From positions 1 to 22,663 of IMG/VR virus record IMGVR_UViG_3300028025_004234: 22,663 bases of DNA; one strand, given 5' to 3'. How positions within the stretch are numbered: position 1 is the stretch's first letter; each line of letters starts with the position of its first letter. The position numbers and the translations under genes were made by a program. This document shows, one piece after another, positions 16,901-22,663 of this stretch. The notes under the pieces are model-generated. The model did no database searches. It saw only the letters and a program-made list of their open reading frames with translations, and was not told the DNA's origin. Origin of the DNA: a virus.

Positions 16901-18283
16901 CCAGCAGGAAGTACTTCATATTATCAGGTAAATACAGCAAACCCTAGCCAAAGTGTAGCAATCGGTGGAGGTTCTGGAGGAATTGCAGTTATGCTAAATC
17001 CAGAAACTAACAATGGATATTATTTTGAAATAGCTGCATTAACAGAGAGCAACATTGAATCTTATCTAAATTTAAAAAATGGAGAGACTGATATATCAAT
17101 TAGCAATGTTCTTTTCTATAAAATTAAAAAAGATTTATTAACTTCAGAGGCTATACCTGTTAAGCTTTGGGGAGGCCTAACAAGCATAATCGTTGATGAT
17201 GGTCGGTTTACTGGACAATACAGAATGACGGGTGAGCAAAATTCAACGGTATATGACTTATCGGTAGAGTATGAAGAAGTTGGATCAATAAGAAGATTTT
17301 ACTTATATATAAACAATCAACTAATAAAGGTTGTTGATGACACAGATCCTCTTCCAATATACAACAATATGGCTTTATTCGTAAGAGGTTCTTCACGATG
17401 CATGTTTGAAAACATATACTCTATGTCACAAAACTATTCACAAAATACAGTTTCTGTTGTGTCAGACAAATCATCACAGATATTTGGACAAAATGAAATT
17501 AATGCAAATGAGTCATTTAGAAAATATGCTATGAGTGGAATAGTTCAATCAGGTTATCTTTCTGGAATAAGCTCACAACAGCCACCAAAATATAACATGT
17601 ACTTTGAAGAGTTTGGAACAATTTTACGTGAGTGTGCATATTTTGATATAAAATATGATCGTGCTTACCCAGCTTTATATGCAAAAATATCTCCAACATT
17701 TAACAGAATTAAAGGATATACAGTATCTGGTTTTCAGGCTGACTCATATGGTGCAGAATTTTTAATATTTAATGCTACAGATAAAGCACTAGTTTTAGAT
17801 GAAACAACTGGAAACTATCTAAGAATTCAGGGAGTAACATTTACTCAAGATACAACACACACCTTAACCGTTGATGAGTATTTTCAAAAACGAGGAAACT
17901 TGGCTGATCCACAGTTTAAAGGAGACACATTGCTATACTCCCCATTGGTAGAACAAGAAAAATATAACAATATTAAACTAAGCAGACTAACATACGGTAA
18001 AAATGAGTTTAGCCTTGATGCTGCATACATTCAAACACAAGATGATGCTCAAGAACTTATTGGATGGATAATAAATAAATCACTAAAGCCTAAAAAATAT
18101 ATTGGCTTAAACATTTTTGCTATTCCAACCATTCAGCTTGGTGACATTGTTACTGTTGATTACAAAGACAATAATGATGAAGACTTAGTTACATTACCTT
18201 CCATAAGATTTGTTGTATACAATATTGAATATCAAAGAAATTCAAATGGTCCATCAATGACAATATATTTGAGTGAGGTGTAA
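13988..18283 (+). CDS. Large minor tail protein / tail hub with jelly-roll insert
   Basis: 1431 residues starting at GTG 13988, six bases after AAGAGG-like bases at 13977-13981; the nearby ATG 13986 is out of frame and stops after seven codons. The N-terminus (SLVLAEWNMNIPDNIF) is typical of actinophage tail-tip proteins. Around 570-600 (EVLNQLAVSTQTSMFFDEYN, then FIVMSKDYLMPEE) the sequence resembles hub (gp27/Tal-like) domains. Residues about 935-1150 look like a concanavalin/LamG-type beta sandwich (GTRMRIVGKIE; FYLYINNQLIKVV; MALFVRGSSRCMFENI), often carbohydrate-binding. The C-terminus (LGDIVTVDYKDN, SMTIYLSEV) is the usual hub ending. It probably forms the tail tip and contributes to host surface contact. 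No peptidoglycan hydrolase motif was recognised. Confidence 0.8.
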   Translation: MFVDETLKTHLETSATINLKSLVLAEWNMNIPDNIFKTGNYRYRPNEVGDIYSNLPQSFDRLDIGKYYTDALESNVVIDGGVTNTDTPQVFLANKEKNKLFYSLEDCLGQFRPRSGINKLMYFSGKYLANSGSRLAERPRYYMPSRYDQFKYWTSYRTESGNEYGISNQILNSNFFIYDAVPFVVYKEKVPANRIIVKMQTNVGTADLGPFKTPSATIQDPLYGDLNKTTPRKWKVQYLNNDNWIDAYSFDQNSTRDDGTPIVSADGYVELQYGLIIPEKFKDSFVFAETLSSTILLPEISITGFCYLIIENENEIGTLHIWNGTEYETFIPNYGWIIGKEEVETNTNFVTDFTSPQQYNISGNALPFYREFAYVEGIRLVVDTMNKFDCTFDLIEMSPRLVANISDKVSDYKVTKMLSDISSTALPVGQLLASTGSVSLFDEDQSFSDLNTASIISNYIKKNIKFSFFESLMDVEGFDYHIPIKTLYSEGIPQNTGAFIDIDLRDFYFYLESMPAPRLLLTDASLSYAVTVLLDYIGFSNYSFKRVANEKDPIIPYFFVGPDQNVAEVLNQLAVSTQTSMFFDEYNNFIVMSKDYLMPEENTRETNFVLSGNNNQNQSGIIENQTSGNLPNIISISSKDKKVYNDGKINYTTRYIQRSYGSIRQASLIDQEKTWIYKPALLWEVGGTENTKTINEVASKQGNYVLGAMPINSNIVNSEPSVVNNILIDNVLDLGENVYWLTRNQGYFYANGEIIRYDAAEFNVTGTGNVWISDNQEYQRYFASLPFNGKIYPTGLVRIYAEPYYETVDGITRLKNGPVQSHGRAQFGTKITNHESGIGTYWSDNLYVRGCTMRSDYLFTTESEIDIPATTLGKAGSSDSKAKQTTRNGVIKNFMSVSNKTETEINSFNSAQTGTIQSSALVMNGPSFTSTEKPLDFISYVYKDLDSAYRHFGTRMRIVGKIENSENRSQTPAGSTSYYQVNTANPSQSVAIGGGSGGIAVMLNPETNNGYYFEIAALTESNIESYLNLKNGETDISISNVLFYKIKKDLLTSEAIPVKLWGGLTSIIVDDGRFTGQYRMTGEQNSTVYDLSVEYEEVGSIRRFYLYINNQLIKVVDDTDPLPIYNNMALFVRGSSRCMFENIYSMSQNYSQNTVSVVSDKSSQIFGQNEINANESFRKYAMSGIVQSGYLSGISSQQPPKYNMYFEEFGTILRECAYFDIKYDRAYPALYAKISPTFNRIKGYTVSGFQADSYGAEFLIFNATDKALVLDETTGNYLRIQGVTFTQDTTHTLTVDEYFQKRGNLADPQFKGDTLLYSPLVEQEKYNNIKLSRLTYGKNEFSLDAAYIQTQDDAQELIGWIINKSLKPKKYIGLNIFAIPTIQLGDIVTVDYKDNNDEDLVTLPSIRFVVYNIEYQRNSNGPSMTIYLSEV
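18275..18280 (+). promoter_or_regulatory. Ribosome binding site fixing the start at 18285
   Basis: GAGGTG lies four bases before ATG 18285, inside the end of the hub gene. An in-frame GTG at 18273 lies just upstream of this site and would add four residues (MRCK) with no ribosome site of its own. Confidence 0.7.
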
Positions 18284-18284
18284 A

Positions 18285-18770
18285 ATGTCAGAACAAACTT
18301 CAGCAACGCCATATGTACCAACACAGTCTTCACCAACTACTCCTGCTCAAAAAATAAAAGTAGCAACACCAGACATAATCCTTTTTGATGACTCAACCGT
18401 TCCTATTGAGGTAATGACTGATCTTATTTTTGAAGATATTGGTGGTCAAGAGTTAATAAATGTTGCAAGATTTGACACAATTAATGGTCAGAATATTTCT
18501 TATCAACCAATCAAGAATCTTTCTTTAATTAATCAAGAATACAATCCAAATAATATAATTGGTCTTCAAAAAACATCAAGTATATATTTTGCTGGATTTG
18601 CAATAAAACTAGAAGACAAGATCCCACGAACAACTAATTCCCCAGACAATAATCCCGTGTACATGGATTCACTTGGCAACATAGTCGTTGATGCAATCAA
18701 TCTAAACAGTGACGATCAAATAGAAGTTCAAATCATTGTAAGTGGTACAATATATGATACGGAGATATAA
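18285..18770 (+). CDS. Small minor tail protein of unknown function
   Basis: 161 residues; ATG 18285 chosen over an in-frame GTG at 18273. The gene begins one base after the hub stop codon. Residues 1-28 are a Ser/Thr/Pro/Gln-rich, probably disordered, tail. The remainder is beta-rich: DIILFDDSTVPIEVMTDLIF, IYFAGFAIKLEDKIP, and NIVVDAINLNSDDQIEVQII near the C-terminus. Proteins with this last pattern (VD-A-I-N-L-x-x-D-x-Q-x-E-V-Q-I) are common among tail genes of actinophages, and their role is not known to me. Coupled to the next gene by a one-base overlap, so probably part of the tail tip or fibre base. Confidence 0.65.
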   Translation: MSEQTSATPYVPTQSSPTTPAQKIKVATPDIILFDDSTVPIEVMTDLIFEDIGGQELINVARFDTINGQNISYQPIKNLSLINQEYNPNNIIGLQKTSSIYFAGFAIKLEDKIPRTTNSPDNNPVYMDSLGNIVVDAINLNSDDQIEVQIIVSGTIYDTEI

Positions 18771-20116
18771 TGATAACTGAGAATGGAAAAAATATTATTG
18801 CCAAATACCTTTTGGGACAGGCACCAGCTTTTGCATCCTATATTGCTGTTGGATGTGGACCAAAACCACTATCAGCAATAGAGGAGTATGGTGATTACTC
18901 AGAAAAAAAATCTCTTGACTTTGAAATGTTTAGGGTTCCTATTTCCTCAAGGGGATTTGTTAATGAAGATGGAGTATCAAAACTAGTATTAACAGCAGAA
19001 TTACCAACAGAAGAAAGATATGAAATATCTGAAATTGGTATATATTCAGCTGGAATAAATTCTGCAGCAGGATCATACGACAGTAAAACAATTTTAGCTT
19101 TTAGTGAAACAGAAAATTGGCAACATCATACGACAACCAGCACAACGTCAATAGGTTTACCAATTGTTGAAGCTTTAGATGCACCATTTAACAATAATAT
19201 TATTGCAACAACAAGTGCAGTATTTCAAACCAATGCAGACAATAGTATTTTTTATAAAGAATCTAGAGCAAATATATACGAAAGATCTAGATTTTTAAAT
19301 AACATGGTAATGATACGTGGAAATGATGCAAACCTAACAAAAGATGTTTCAATAACAGCTGCATCTGGAAACGGTACAAGAATTGAATACACAACATCAA
19401 AAGTACACAATTTAAAAATAGGAGATACTGTAACAGTAACAGGCATTAATCCAGTCAACTATAACATAACTGGAACTGTATCCACTATACCAACTACAAC
19501 AAAATTTACACTTTTAAGTGATCAAATTGGAACATATATATCTGGAGGGTCAACAACAGTAACACATTTCTATATTGAAAGTGGATCAAACCATATTCAC
19601 CTAACTGGAACACAGGTAGATTTTTCAAAAAACTCACCAGGAGATGAGCTTAAACTTGCTTTTTCTGTAATAAATAAAGATGGAACTTCTAGCTCTTCTC
19701 CAGACAGAGTTAGAGTTTTGGTTGAGTTTTCATCTTCGGATGCAACTGATTCTGGAGAAAATGCAAGGTTTGAAGTAGATATGATTAATGGTACTGGCGA
19801 AGGAGAATATGATCTTGATAGCAATAGATATCATGTAATCACAAAACAACTACAGGATCTATACACAACTCCTGGATTTAACTGGAATGCAGTAACAATT
19901 GTTAAGGTTTATGCAAGTACAATAGTTGCTGGTGTAGTTTCAGAAGATTACTATGTTGCTCTTGATGCAATGAGATTAGAAAATGTTTCTACAGTAAATG
20001 CACTATATGGCCTTACTGGATACTCAGTAATCAAAAATACTGATCAGGTTACAATAGTAAAATCTCCTAACACTGCAAACTATGTTGAGTTCAGATTTGC
20101 AATAGGTGTTTCATAA
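18770..20116 (+). CDS. Minor tail / receptor-interaction protein with an inserted beta domain
   Basis: 448 residues; ATG shares one base with the previous stop (TAATG). The N-terminus (MITENGKNIIAKYLLGQAPA, then FASYIAVGCG) resembles the base-binding part of phage tail fibre and baseplate proteins. Residues 60-115 hold the strand pattern LVLTAELPTEERYEISEIGI seen in such proteins. Residues about 193-265 look like a separate small beta domain (HNLKIGDTVTVTGINPVNYN, then ITGTVSTIPTTTKFTLL), inserted between MVMIRGNDANL and FYIESGSNHIHLTG, which read as one interrupted domain. The C-terminal 180 residues form further strands ending in YVEFRFAIGVS. It probably sits at the tail tip and takes part in binding the host. 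No hydrolase motif is visible. Confidence 0.65.
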   Translation: MITENGKNIIAKYLLGQAPAFASYIAVGCGPKPLSAIEEYGDYSEKKSLDFEMFRVPISSRGFVNEDGVSKLVLTAELPTEERYEISEIGIYSAGINSAAGSYDSKTILAFSETENWQHHTTTSTTSIGLPIVEALDAPFNNNIIATTSAVFQTNADNSIFYKESRANIYERSRFLNNMVMIRGNDANLTKDVSITAASGNGTRIEYTTSKVHNLKIGDTVTVTGINPVNYNITGTVSTIPTTTKFTLLSDQIGTYISGGSTTVTHFYIESGSNHIHLTGTQVDFSKNSPGDELKLAFSVINKDGTSSSSPDRVRVLVEFSSSDATDSGENARFEVDMINGTGEGEYDLDSNRYHVITKQLQDLYTTPGFNWNAVTIVKVYASTIVAGVVSEDYYVALDAMRLENVSTVNALYGLTGYSVIKNTDQVTIVKSPNTANYVEFRFAIGVS

Positions 20117-20616
20117 TGTCAAATATAGGAATCAAAAAGGCAACAATATTAAATTCTGACCTACCTCCAATTGACCCACTAACAGAGGGATATAACGTAA
20201 GGTACAGAATAATATCTGAAGATAAAAACAGAACATCACATTGGTCTCCAACTTTTTTGATTCAGCCAAACTATACATTTGTGTCTAATACTATTAACTT
20301 TAATAAAAATGGATCAATTGCTCAACAAGCATGGGATTCTGTAGCTATTTTAAAAAATGGAAATGAAATAAGAAAAGCAGTTCAATATGATGTTTGGATT
20401 AAAGCAGATAGAAATGATGGAGGAGATTGGATTTATTTAGAGCGAGTAAGTGGAACTAGTGTTTCTTTTCCAATTCCCCAGACATACACTATAAATGGAG
20501 TAGTTCAAGGATCAGAACCAAACAAACTTACAACTGAAATCTACTTACTTGGAAATCCAATTAGCAGAGACTCAGATTTTTTAAAGGTATACACAGATGG
20601 TCCACATACGATATAA
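20116..20616 (+). CDS. Minor tail protein with fibronectin-III-like fold features
   Basis: 166 residues, with a one-base start/stop overlap with the preceding gene. The sequence reads as strands of a beta sandwich: YNVRYRIISEDKNRTSHWSP (about 25-44), VQYDVWIKADR (89-99), WIYLERVSGTSVSFPIP (105-121). The pattern 'Y-x-V-R-Y-R-I-x-S-E-D-x-N-R-x-S-x-W-S-P' resembles strands B-C of fibronectin type III domains, which are frequent decorations of phage tail proteins and bind surface sugars weakly. It lies within the tail tip operon. Its exact partner is not visible, so the functional call is limited to a structural tail component. Confidence 0.55.
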   Translation: MSNIGIKKATILNSDLPPIDPLTEGYNVRYRIISEDKNRTSHWSPTFLIQPNYTFVSNTINFNKNGSIAQQAWDSVAILKNGNEIRKAVQYDVWIKADRNDGGDWIYLERVSGTSVSFPIPQTYTINGVVQGSEPNKLTTEIYLLGNPISRDSDFLKVYTDGPHTI

Positions 20617-20634
20617 TGTTATAGGAGGAAGATA

Positions 20635-21075
20635 ATGGCAAAAATACCACTACCCGAAAGAGGGCAACCGTTAGATGTAACATATATCTATCAGTTAGCA
20701 GAAACAGTAAATGACTTGGCAACCCAAGTTTCTTCTGCTACGTACAACTACTCAACAATAAATAATGGAGTTTCTGGACAACAAAGCGTAAAGACTTCAG
20801 AAACAAAAATTGTTGGTGGATATGTTCAGGTCGCAAATAATGCTACCGTTACTGCAGCATCAGAAGTTGCTTTTTCATATACCTTTGATGATTTCAAGTA
20901 TTCACCAATTGTGTCAGCAACTCCATATAATATTGGTGGAACACCTGCGGGACAAAATGTAACAGTAATTTTAAAATCAGTAACTACCAGTAAGGTTGAA
21001 GGCATAGTAAGATACGGAGCATCTGGAGATCTTTCTTTGGCAGTTCACCTAGTAATCATTGGTATACCAAACTAA
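20635..21075 (+). CDS. Short tail fibre-like protein
   Basis: 146 residues; ATG 20635 behind AGGAGG (20623-20628). Residues 1-35 start with KIPLPERGQPLDVTYIYQL and continue as a short helix (AETVNDLATQVS) that could trimerise. Residues 36-70 are a Ser/Thr/Asn-rich linker. The remainder (about 72-146) is a compact beta domain with strands AASEVAFSYTFDDF, VTVILKSVTTSKVEG and LAVHLVIIGIPN. An N-terminal anchor, a coiled coil and a C-terminal beta head are the parts of a small receptor-binding fibre. It is the last structural-looking gene before the DNA-related genes. Receptor binding is inference. Confidence 0.55.
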   Translation: MAKIPLPERGQPLDVTYIYQLAETVNDLATQVSSATYNYSTINNGVSGQQSVKTSETKIVGGYVQVANNATVTAASEVAFSYTFDDFKYSPIVSATPYNIGGTPAGQNVTVILKSVTTSKVEGIVRYGASGDLSLAVHLVIIGIPN

Positions 21076-21267
21076 ATGAATAAATGCATAAGGTGTAATG
21101 GAAAAATATTTATTGATAGGCAACACACATCTGAGAGTCATATTGAAACATATTGTATTGGCTGTGGTGATAGAAAATTTTATCATCCACCGCAAAACAG
21201 TAGGGAGGGCAGATGGCTACTGCTAAAGGAAAAATACAGAGCGAAGCATACAATAACGAGTCTGTAA
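21076..21267 (+). CDS. Small zinc-ribbon protein
   Basis: 63 residues, starting on the base after the fibre gene stop. Two CxxC knuckles are present, C4-x-x-C7 and C27-x-x-C30, the spacing of a zinc ribbon. The C-terminal third (44-63) is basic with Trp and several Lys and Arg. It has no strong ribosome site and probably depends on coupling to the upstream gene. Its end overlaps the next gene by 55 bases in another frame, so the two could be expressed together. Zinc ribbons of this size in phages usually bind nucleic acid or a partner protein; the target here is unknown. The regular cysteine pairs make a chance frame unlikely. Confidence 0.65.
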   Translation: MNKCIRCNGKIFIDRQHTSESHIETYCIGCGDRKFYHPPQNSREGRWLLLKEKYRAKHTITSL

Positions 21268-21755
21268 TTAAAGGAAATCAAAAAATTTGGTTTCTTAATA
21301 ATGACTTAGTTAGGTTTCATCACAGCTCAAGATCAACAGGTATGGTTTCTTTTTACAATATAACTAAAGATAGATTTGAAACATGTCTTCGTTCTGACTT
21401 TAGACGCAATAGAGAGCGAGCATATACTGTAGCAGAAACTGCCATACTTGTCAATAGGCACAGAAAGTATATGCCAAAACTAATTAAATCAGGAATGATT
21501 CCGCCACCAATTGGAGCAAAGCTTAATGGAGAGCGTGGATTTAGAATTAGATCATATTATTCAGAATCGCAGGTAAGAGATATTCGTGCTATACTTTCTA
21601 GTATACATATTGGACAACCAAGAAAAGACAAATTAATAACGAACAACATGACTCCTACAAGCCAAGAGTTGACACGGCGAATGGGAGACGGTATACTTAC
21701 ATATACGAAGACAGAAGATGGTAGGTTTATTCCTACTTGGAGCGAAAGCATTTAG
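21213..21755 (+). CDS. DNA-binding protein with MerR-like helix-turn-helix
   Basis: 180 residues; ATG 21213 follows GGGAGGG (21203-21209) and lies inside the zinc-ribbon gene. Residues about 71-130 have the layout of a MerR/excisionase-type winged helix: YTVAETAILVNRHRKYMPKL as helix-turn-helix, IKSGMIPPP as the wing approach, GFRIRSYYSESQVRDIRAIL as wing and third helix. The N-terminal 65 residues and the C-terminal 45 residues flank it and are not recognised. Lying at the boundary between structural and replication genes, it could be a transcription regulator or a replication or recombination accessory protein. The family does not settle which. It lacks the long dimerising coil of true MerR regulators. 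Confidence 0.7.
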   Translation: MATAKGKIQSEAYNNESVIKGNQKIWFLNNDLVRFHHSSRSTGMVSFYNITKDRFETCLRSDFRRNRERAYTVAETAILVNRHRKYMPKLIKSGMIPPPIGAKLNGERGFRIRSYYSESQVRDIRAILSSIHIGQPRKDKLITNNMTPTSQELTRRMGDGILTYTKTEDGRFIPTWSESI

Positions 21756-21760
21756 GCCTT

Positions 21761-21766
21761 GGGGGG
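21761..21766 (+). promoter_or_regulatory. Ribosome binding region fixing the start at 21770
   Basis: A run of six G lies directly before CACATG. It is not a canonical AGGAGG, but it is the only purine-rich site here and supports ATG 21770 over the upstream in-frame ATG 21737, which overlaps the previous gene and has no ribosome site. Confidence 0.5.
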
Positions 21767-21769
21767 CAC

Positions 21770-21976
21770 ATGAATAACGAAGAAACAAAGATTAATGTAA
21801 CACTTGGATATACGCTTAACCTTGGAAACTTTCAGTCATTGAGACTTGACCTTGGAATAATTGATTCTAAGCGAGAAGGCGAAAACGTAGATCAGGCATT
21901 TGAAAGAGTTTATAAGTTTGTTGAAGATAAGCTTGCATCAAAGATTAATGAAGCTAAGGCTGAACTAGAAGAATAA
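21770..21976 (+). CDS. Small protein of unknown function, early/replication region
   Basis: 68 residues; ATG 21770 is preferred because GGGGGG lies just before it. Two strands at the N-terminus (INVTLGYTLNL, SLRLDLGII) are followed by a charged amphipathic helix (VDQAFERVYKFVEDKLASKI, residues about 41-60) and an acidic C-terminus. The arrangement 'V-x-L-x-Y-T-L-N-L-G-N-x-x-S' then 'E-x-V-x-x-A-F-E-R-V' recurs in small phage proteins near replication genes, but I know of no settled function. Coupled by a one-base overlap (TAATG) to the following gene, so it is probably co-expressed with the helicase locus. Confidence 0.6.
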   Translation: MNNEETKINVTLGYTLNLGNFQSLRLDLGIIDSKREGENVDQAFERVYKFVEDKLASKINEAKAELEE

Positions 21977-22284
21977 TGGCTGAGCGCAAAGACAGAATGG
22001 CTTTGCTCAGTCGCTTTAATAAGTTTTATACGCAAAAGTATGAGCGTAAGTCAAACATTAACTTAAATGTAGAGCAGTGGTCTTCAGATGCTTTAATTGA
22101 GTCTTATGGAATTAGTGCTTGCTATGATTTACTAGAATATTATTTTAGTGTCGCACAAGATCCTAGCTGGAATTATTTTGCATACAATGCAGAGAAAATT
22201 CTTAATGGTAAGATAGAAGTACAACAAGATATTGAACAAAGAAAAGAATTAAGAGCAAAAGCGAAAGAGTGGTTAAGTGAATAA
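21976..22284 (+). CDS. Small helical protein just upstream of the helicase gene; possible helicase loader
   Basis: 102 residues; ATG overlaps the previous stop by one base. The sequence is nearly all helix: a basic N-terminus (MAERKDRMALLSRFNKFYTQ), a middle part with ISACYDLLEYYFSVAQDPSW then NYFAYNAEKIL, and a charged C-terminal helix (RKELRAKAKEWLSE). Its end overlaps the start of the DnaB-type helicase gene by eight bases, so the two are made together. In SPP1 the small helical loader G39P is coded just before the DnaB-type helicase G40P, and the size and position here are similar. No sequence match to G39P is claimed. The loader role is inference; it may equally be an unrelated replication accessory. 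Confidence 0.55.
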   Translation: MAERKDRMALLSRFNKFYTQKYERKSNINLNVEQWSSDALIESYGISACYDLLEYYFSVAQDPSWNYFAYNAEKILNGKIEVQQDIEQRKELRAKAKEWLSE

Positions 22285-22663
22285 TACAGAAGCTAAAGTA
22301 ATGTCAGCAGTACTTGAAGATAAACAAGTTCATGTTCTATTACAAGCAAATGTAGAAATATTACTAAGAAGCCACAACGATGTATGGAACTTTATTAGAC
22401 TCTATGCAGAAAATAATGGAACAGTACCACCAACAAATTTAGTTGTAGAAAAGTTTAGAGACTTTATTCCAGTTCCTGGAGTTGGTGCAACAAAGCATCA
22501 TCTTGAAGAACTGCAAGCAGAATATTTAAATGATAGCCTAAAAGATATTCTTAGATCTGCAGCAAGTGAAGTTCAATCTGGACAAGGCGTTACAGCACTT
22601 GAAGAAATAATTACAAAAACCTCTGAACTAAAAAAGAATACATCTGCTATTCGTGATATTGAT
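22277..22663 (+). CDS. Replicative DNA helicase, DnaB family, N-terminal domain (partial, runs off the end)
   Basis: The frame is open to the last base, giving 129 residues. Start is GTG 22277, overlapping the previous gene by eight bases; an in-frame ATG at 22301 is the alternative but would cut into the first helix. The protein reads EAKVMSAVLEDKQVHVLLQ, then HNDVWNFIRLYAENNGTVPP, then KFRDFIPVPGVGATKHHLEE. This is the helical N-terminal (primase- and loader-contacting) domain of DnaB-type helicases: early helix with 'V-x-x-A-V-L', a 'H-x-x-V-W-x-F-I-x-x-Y' helix, then 'G-x-x-P'. The Walker motifs would lie beyond the window. The gene marks the start of the DNA replication module. AGA and CGT arginine codons are mixed. 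Confidence 0.75.
   Translation, partial: MNNTEAKVMSAVLEDKQVHVLLQANVEILLRSHNDVWNFIRLYAENNGTVPPTNLVVEKFRDFIPVPGVGATKHHLEELQAEYLNDSLKDILRSAASEVQSGQGVTALEEIITKTSELKKNTSAIRDID

Noticed and set aside
21590-21605. Inverted repeat TATACT / AGTATA preceded by TGC, resembling a promoter or operator
   Set aside because: It lies within the coding sequence of the HTH protein, far from any gene start, has only 6-bp arms and no -35; chance is likely at this base composition.

Overview
The window is a contiguous stretch of a tailed double-stranded DNA phage (or prophage) genome with siphovirus architecture. Every supported gene is on the + strand. The sequence is AT-rich (mid-30s % GC by eye). The head-to-tail gene order is that of siphophages of Actinobacteria. 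Several proteins have the look of actinophage tail and connector proteins: the HK97-type capsid protein, the 1431-residue hub and the short 'minor tail' genes behind it. Together with a probable leaderless promoter and extended -10 promoters, this points to an actinobacterial host, possibly a low-GC one. Host assignment is inference; nothing in the window (no tRNA, integrase or lysis gene) fixes it.

Layout. 20-2417: probable scaffolding protein, major capsid protein, a strong intrinsic terminator, a small stand-alone paralogue of the capsid protein N-terminal arm, and a HeH/SAP-like small protein behind its own promoter. 2420-5103: four tightly packed connector/neck genes (adaptor, stopper, neck or tail-completion protein, tail terminator). 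5112-5872: promoter, major tail (tube) protein and a second intrinsic terminator. 5876-6938: two separately promoted, paralogous tail assembly chaperone genes, one long and one short, with no room for the usual programmed frameshift extension. 6980-13333: a 2117-residue tape measure protein that looks composite. 13333-21075: tail tip, hub, receptor-interaction and fibre-like genes, mostly joined by one-base stop/start overlaps. 21076-22663: the change from structural to DNA-metabolism genes: a zinc-ribbon protein overlapping a MerR-like HTH protein, two small conserved-looking unknowns, and the start of a DnaB-type helicase that runs off the end.

How it works together. Two genes whose products are needed in hundreds of copies (capsid, tail tube) are each followed by a hairpin terminator, and promoters restart transcription afterwards. 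These genes, and the short chaperone, use CGN arginine codons almost exclusively, whereas low-copy genes use AGA. Copy number therefore seems to be set by terminators, promoters, leader type and codon choice.

The observations most worth following are: (1) the detached copy of the capsid N-arm at 1799-2044; (2) replacement of the frameshifted G/GT chaperone by two duplicated genes with different promoters, leaders and codon use; (3) a tape measure protein with an internal copy of its own C-terminal motif at the point where its codon usage changes. No CRISPR array, tRNA, insertion sequence, integrase or lysis gene was seen.
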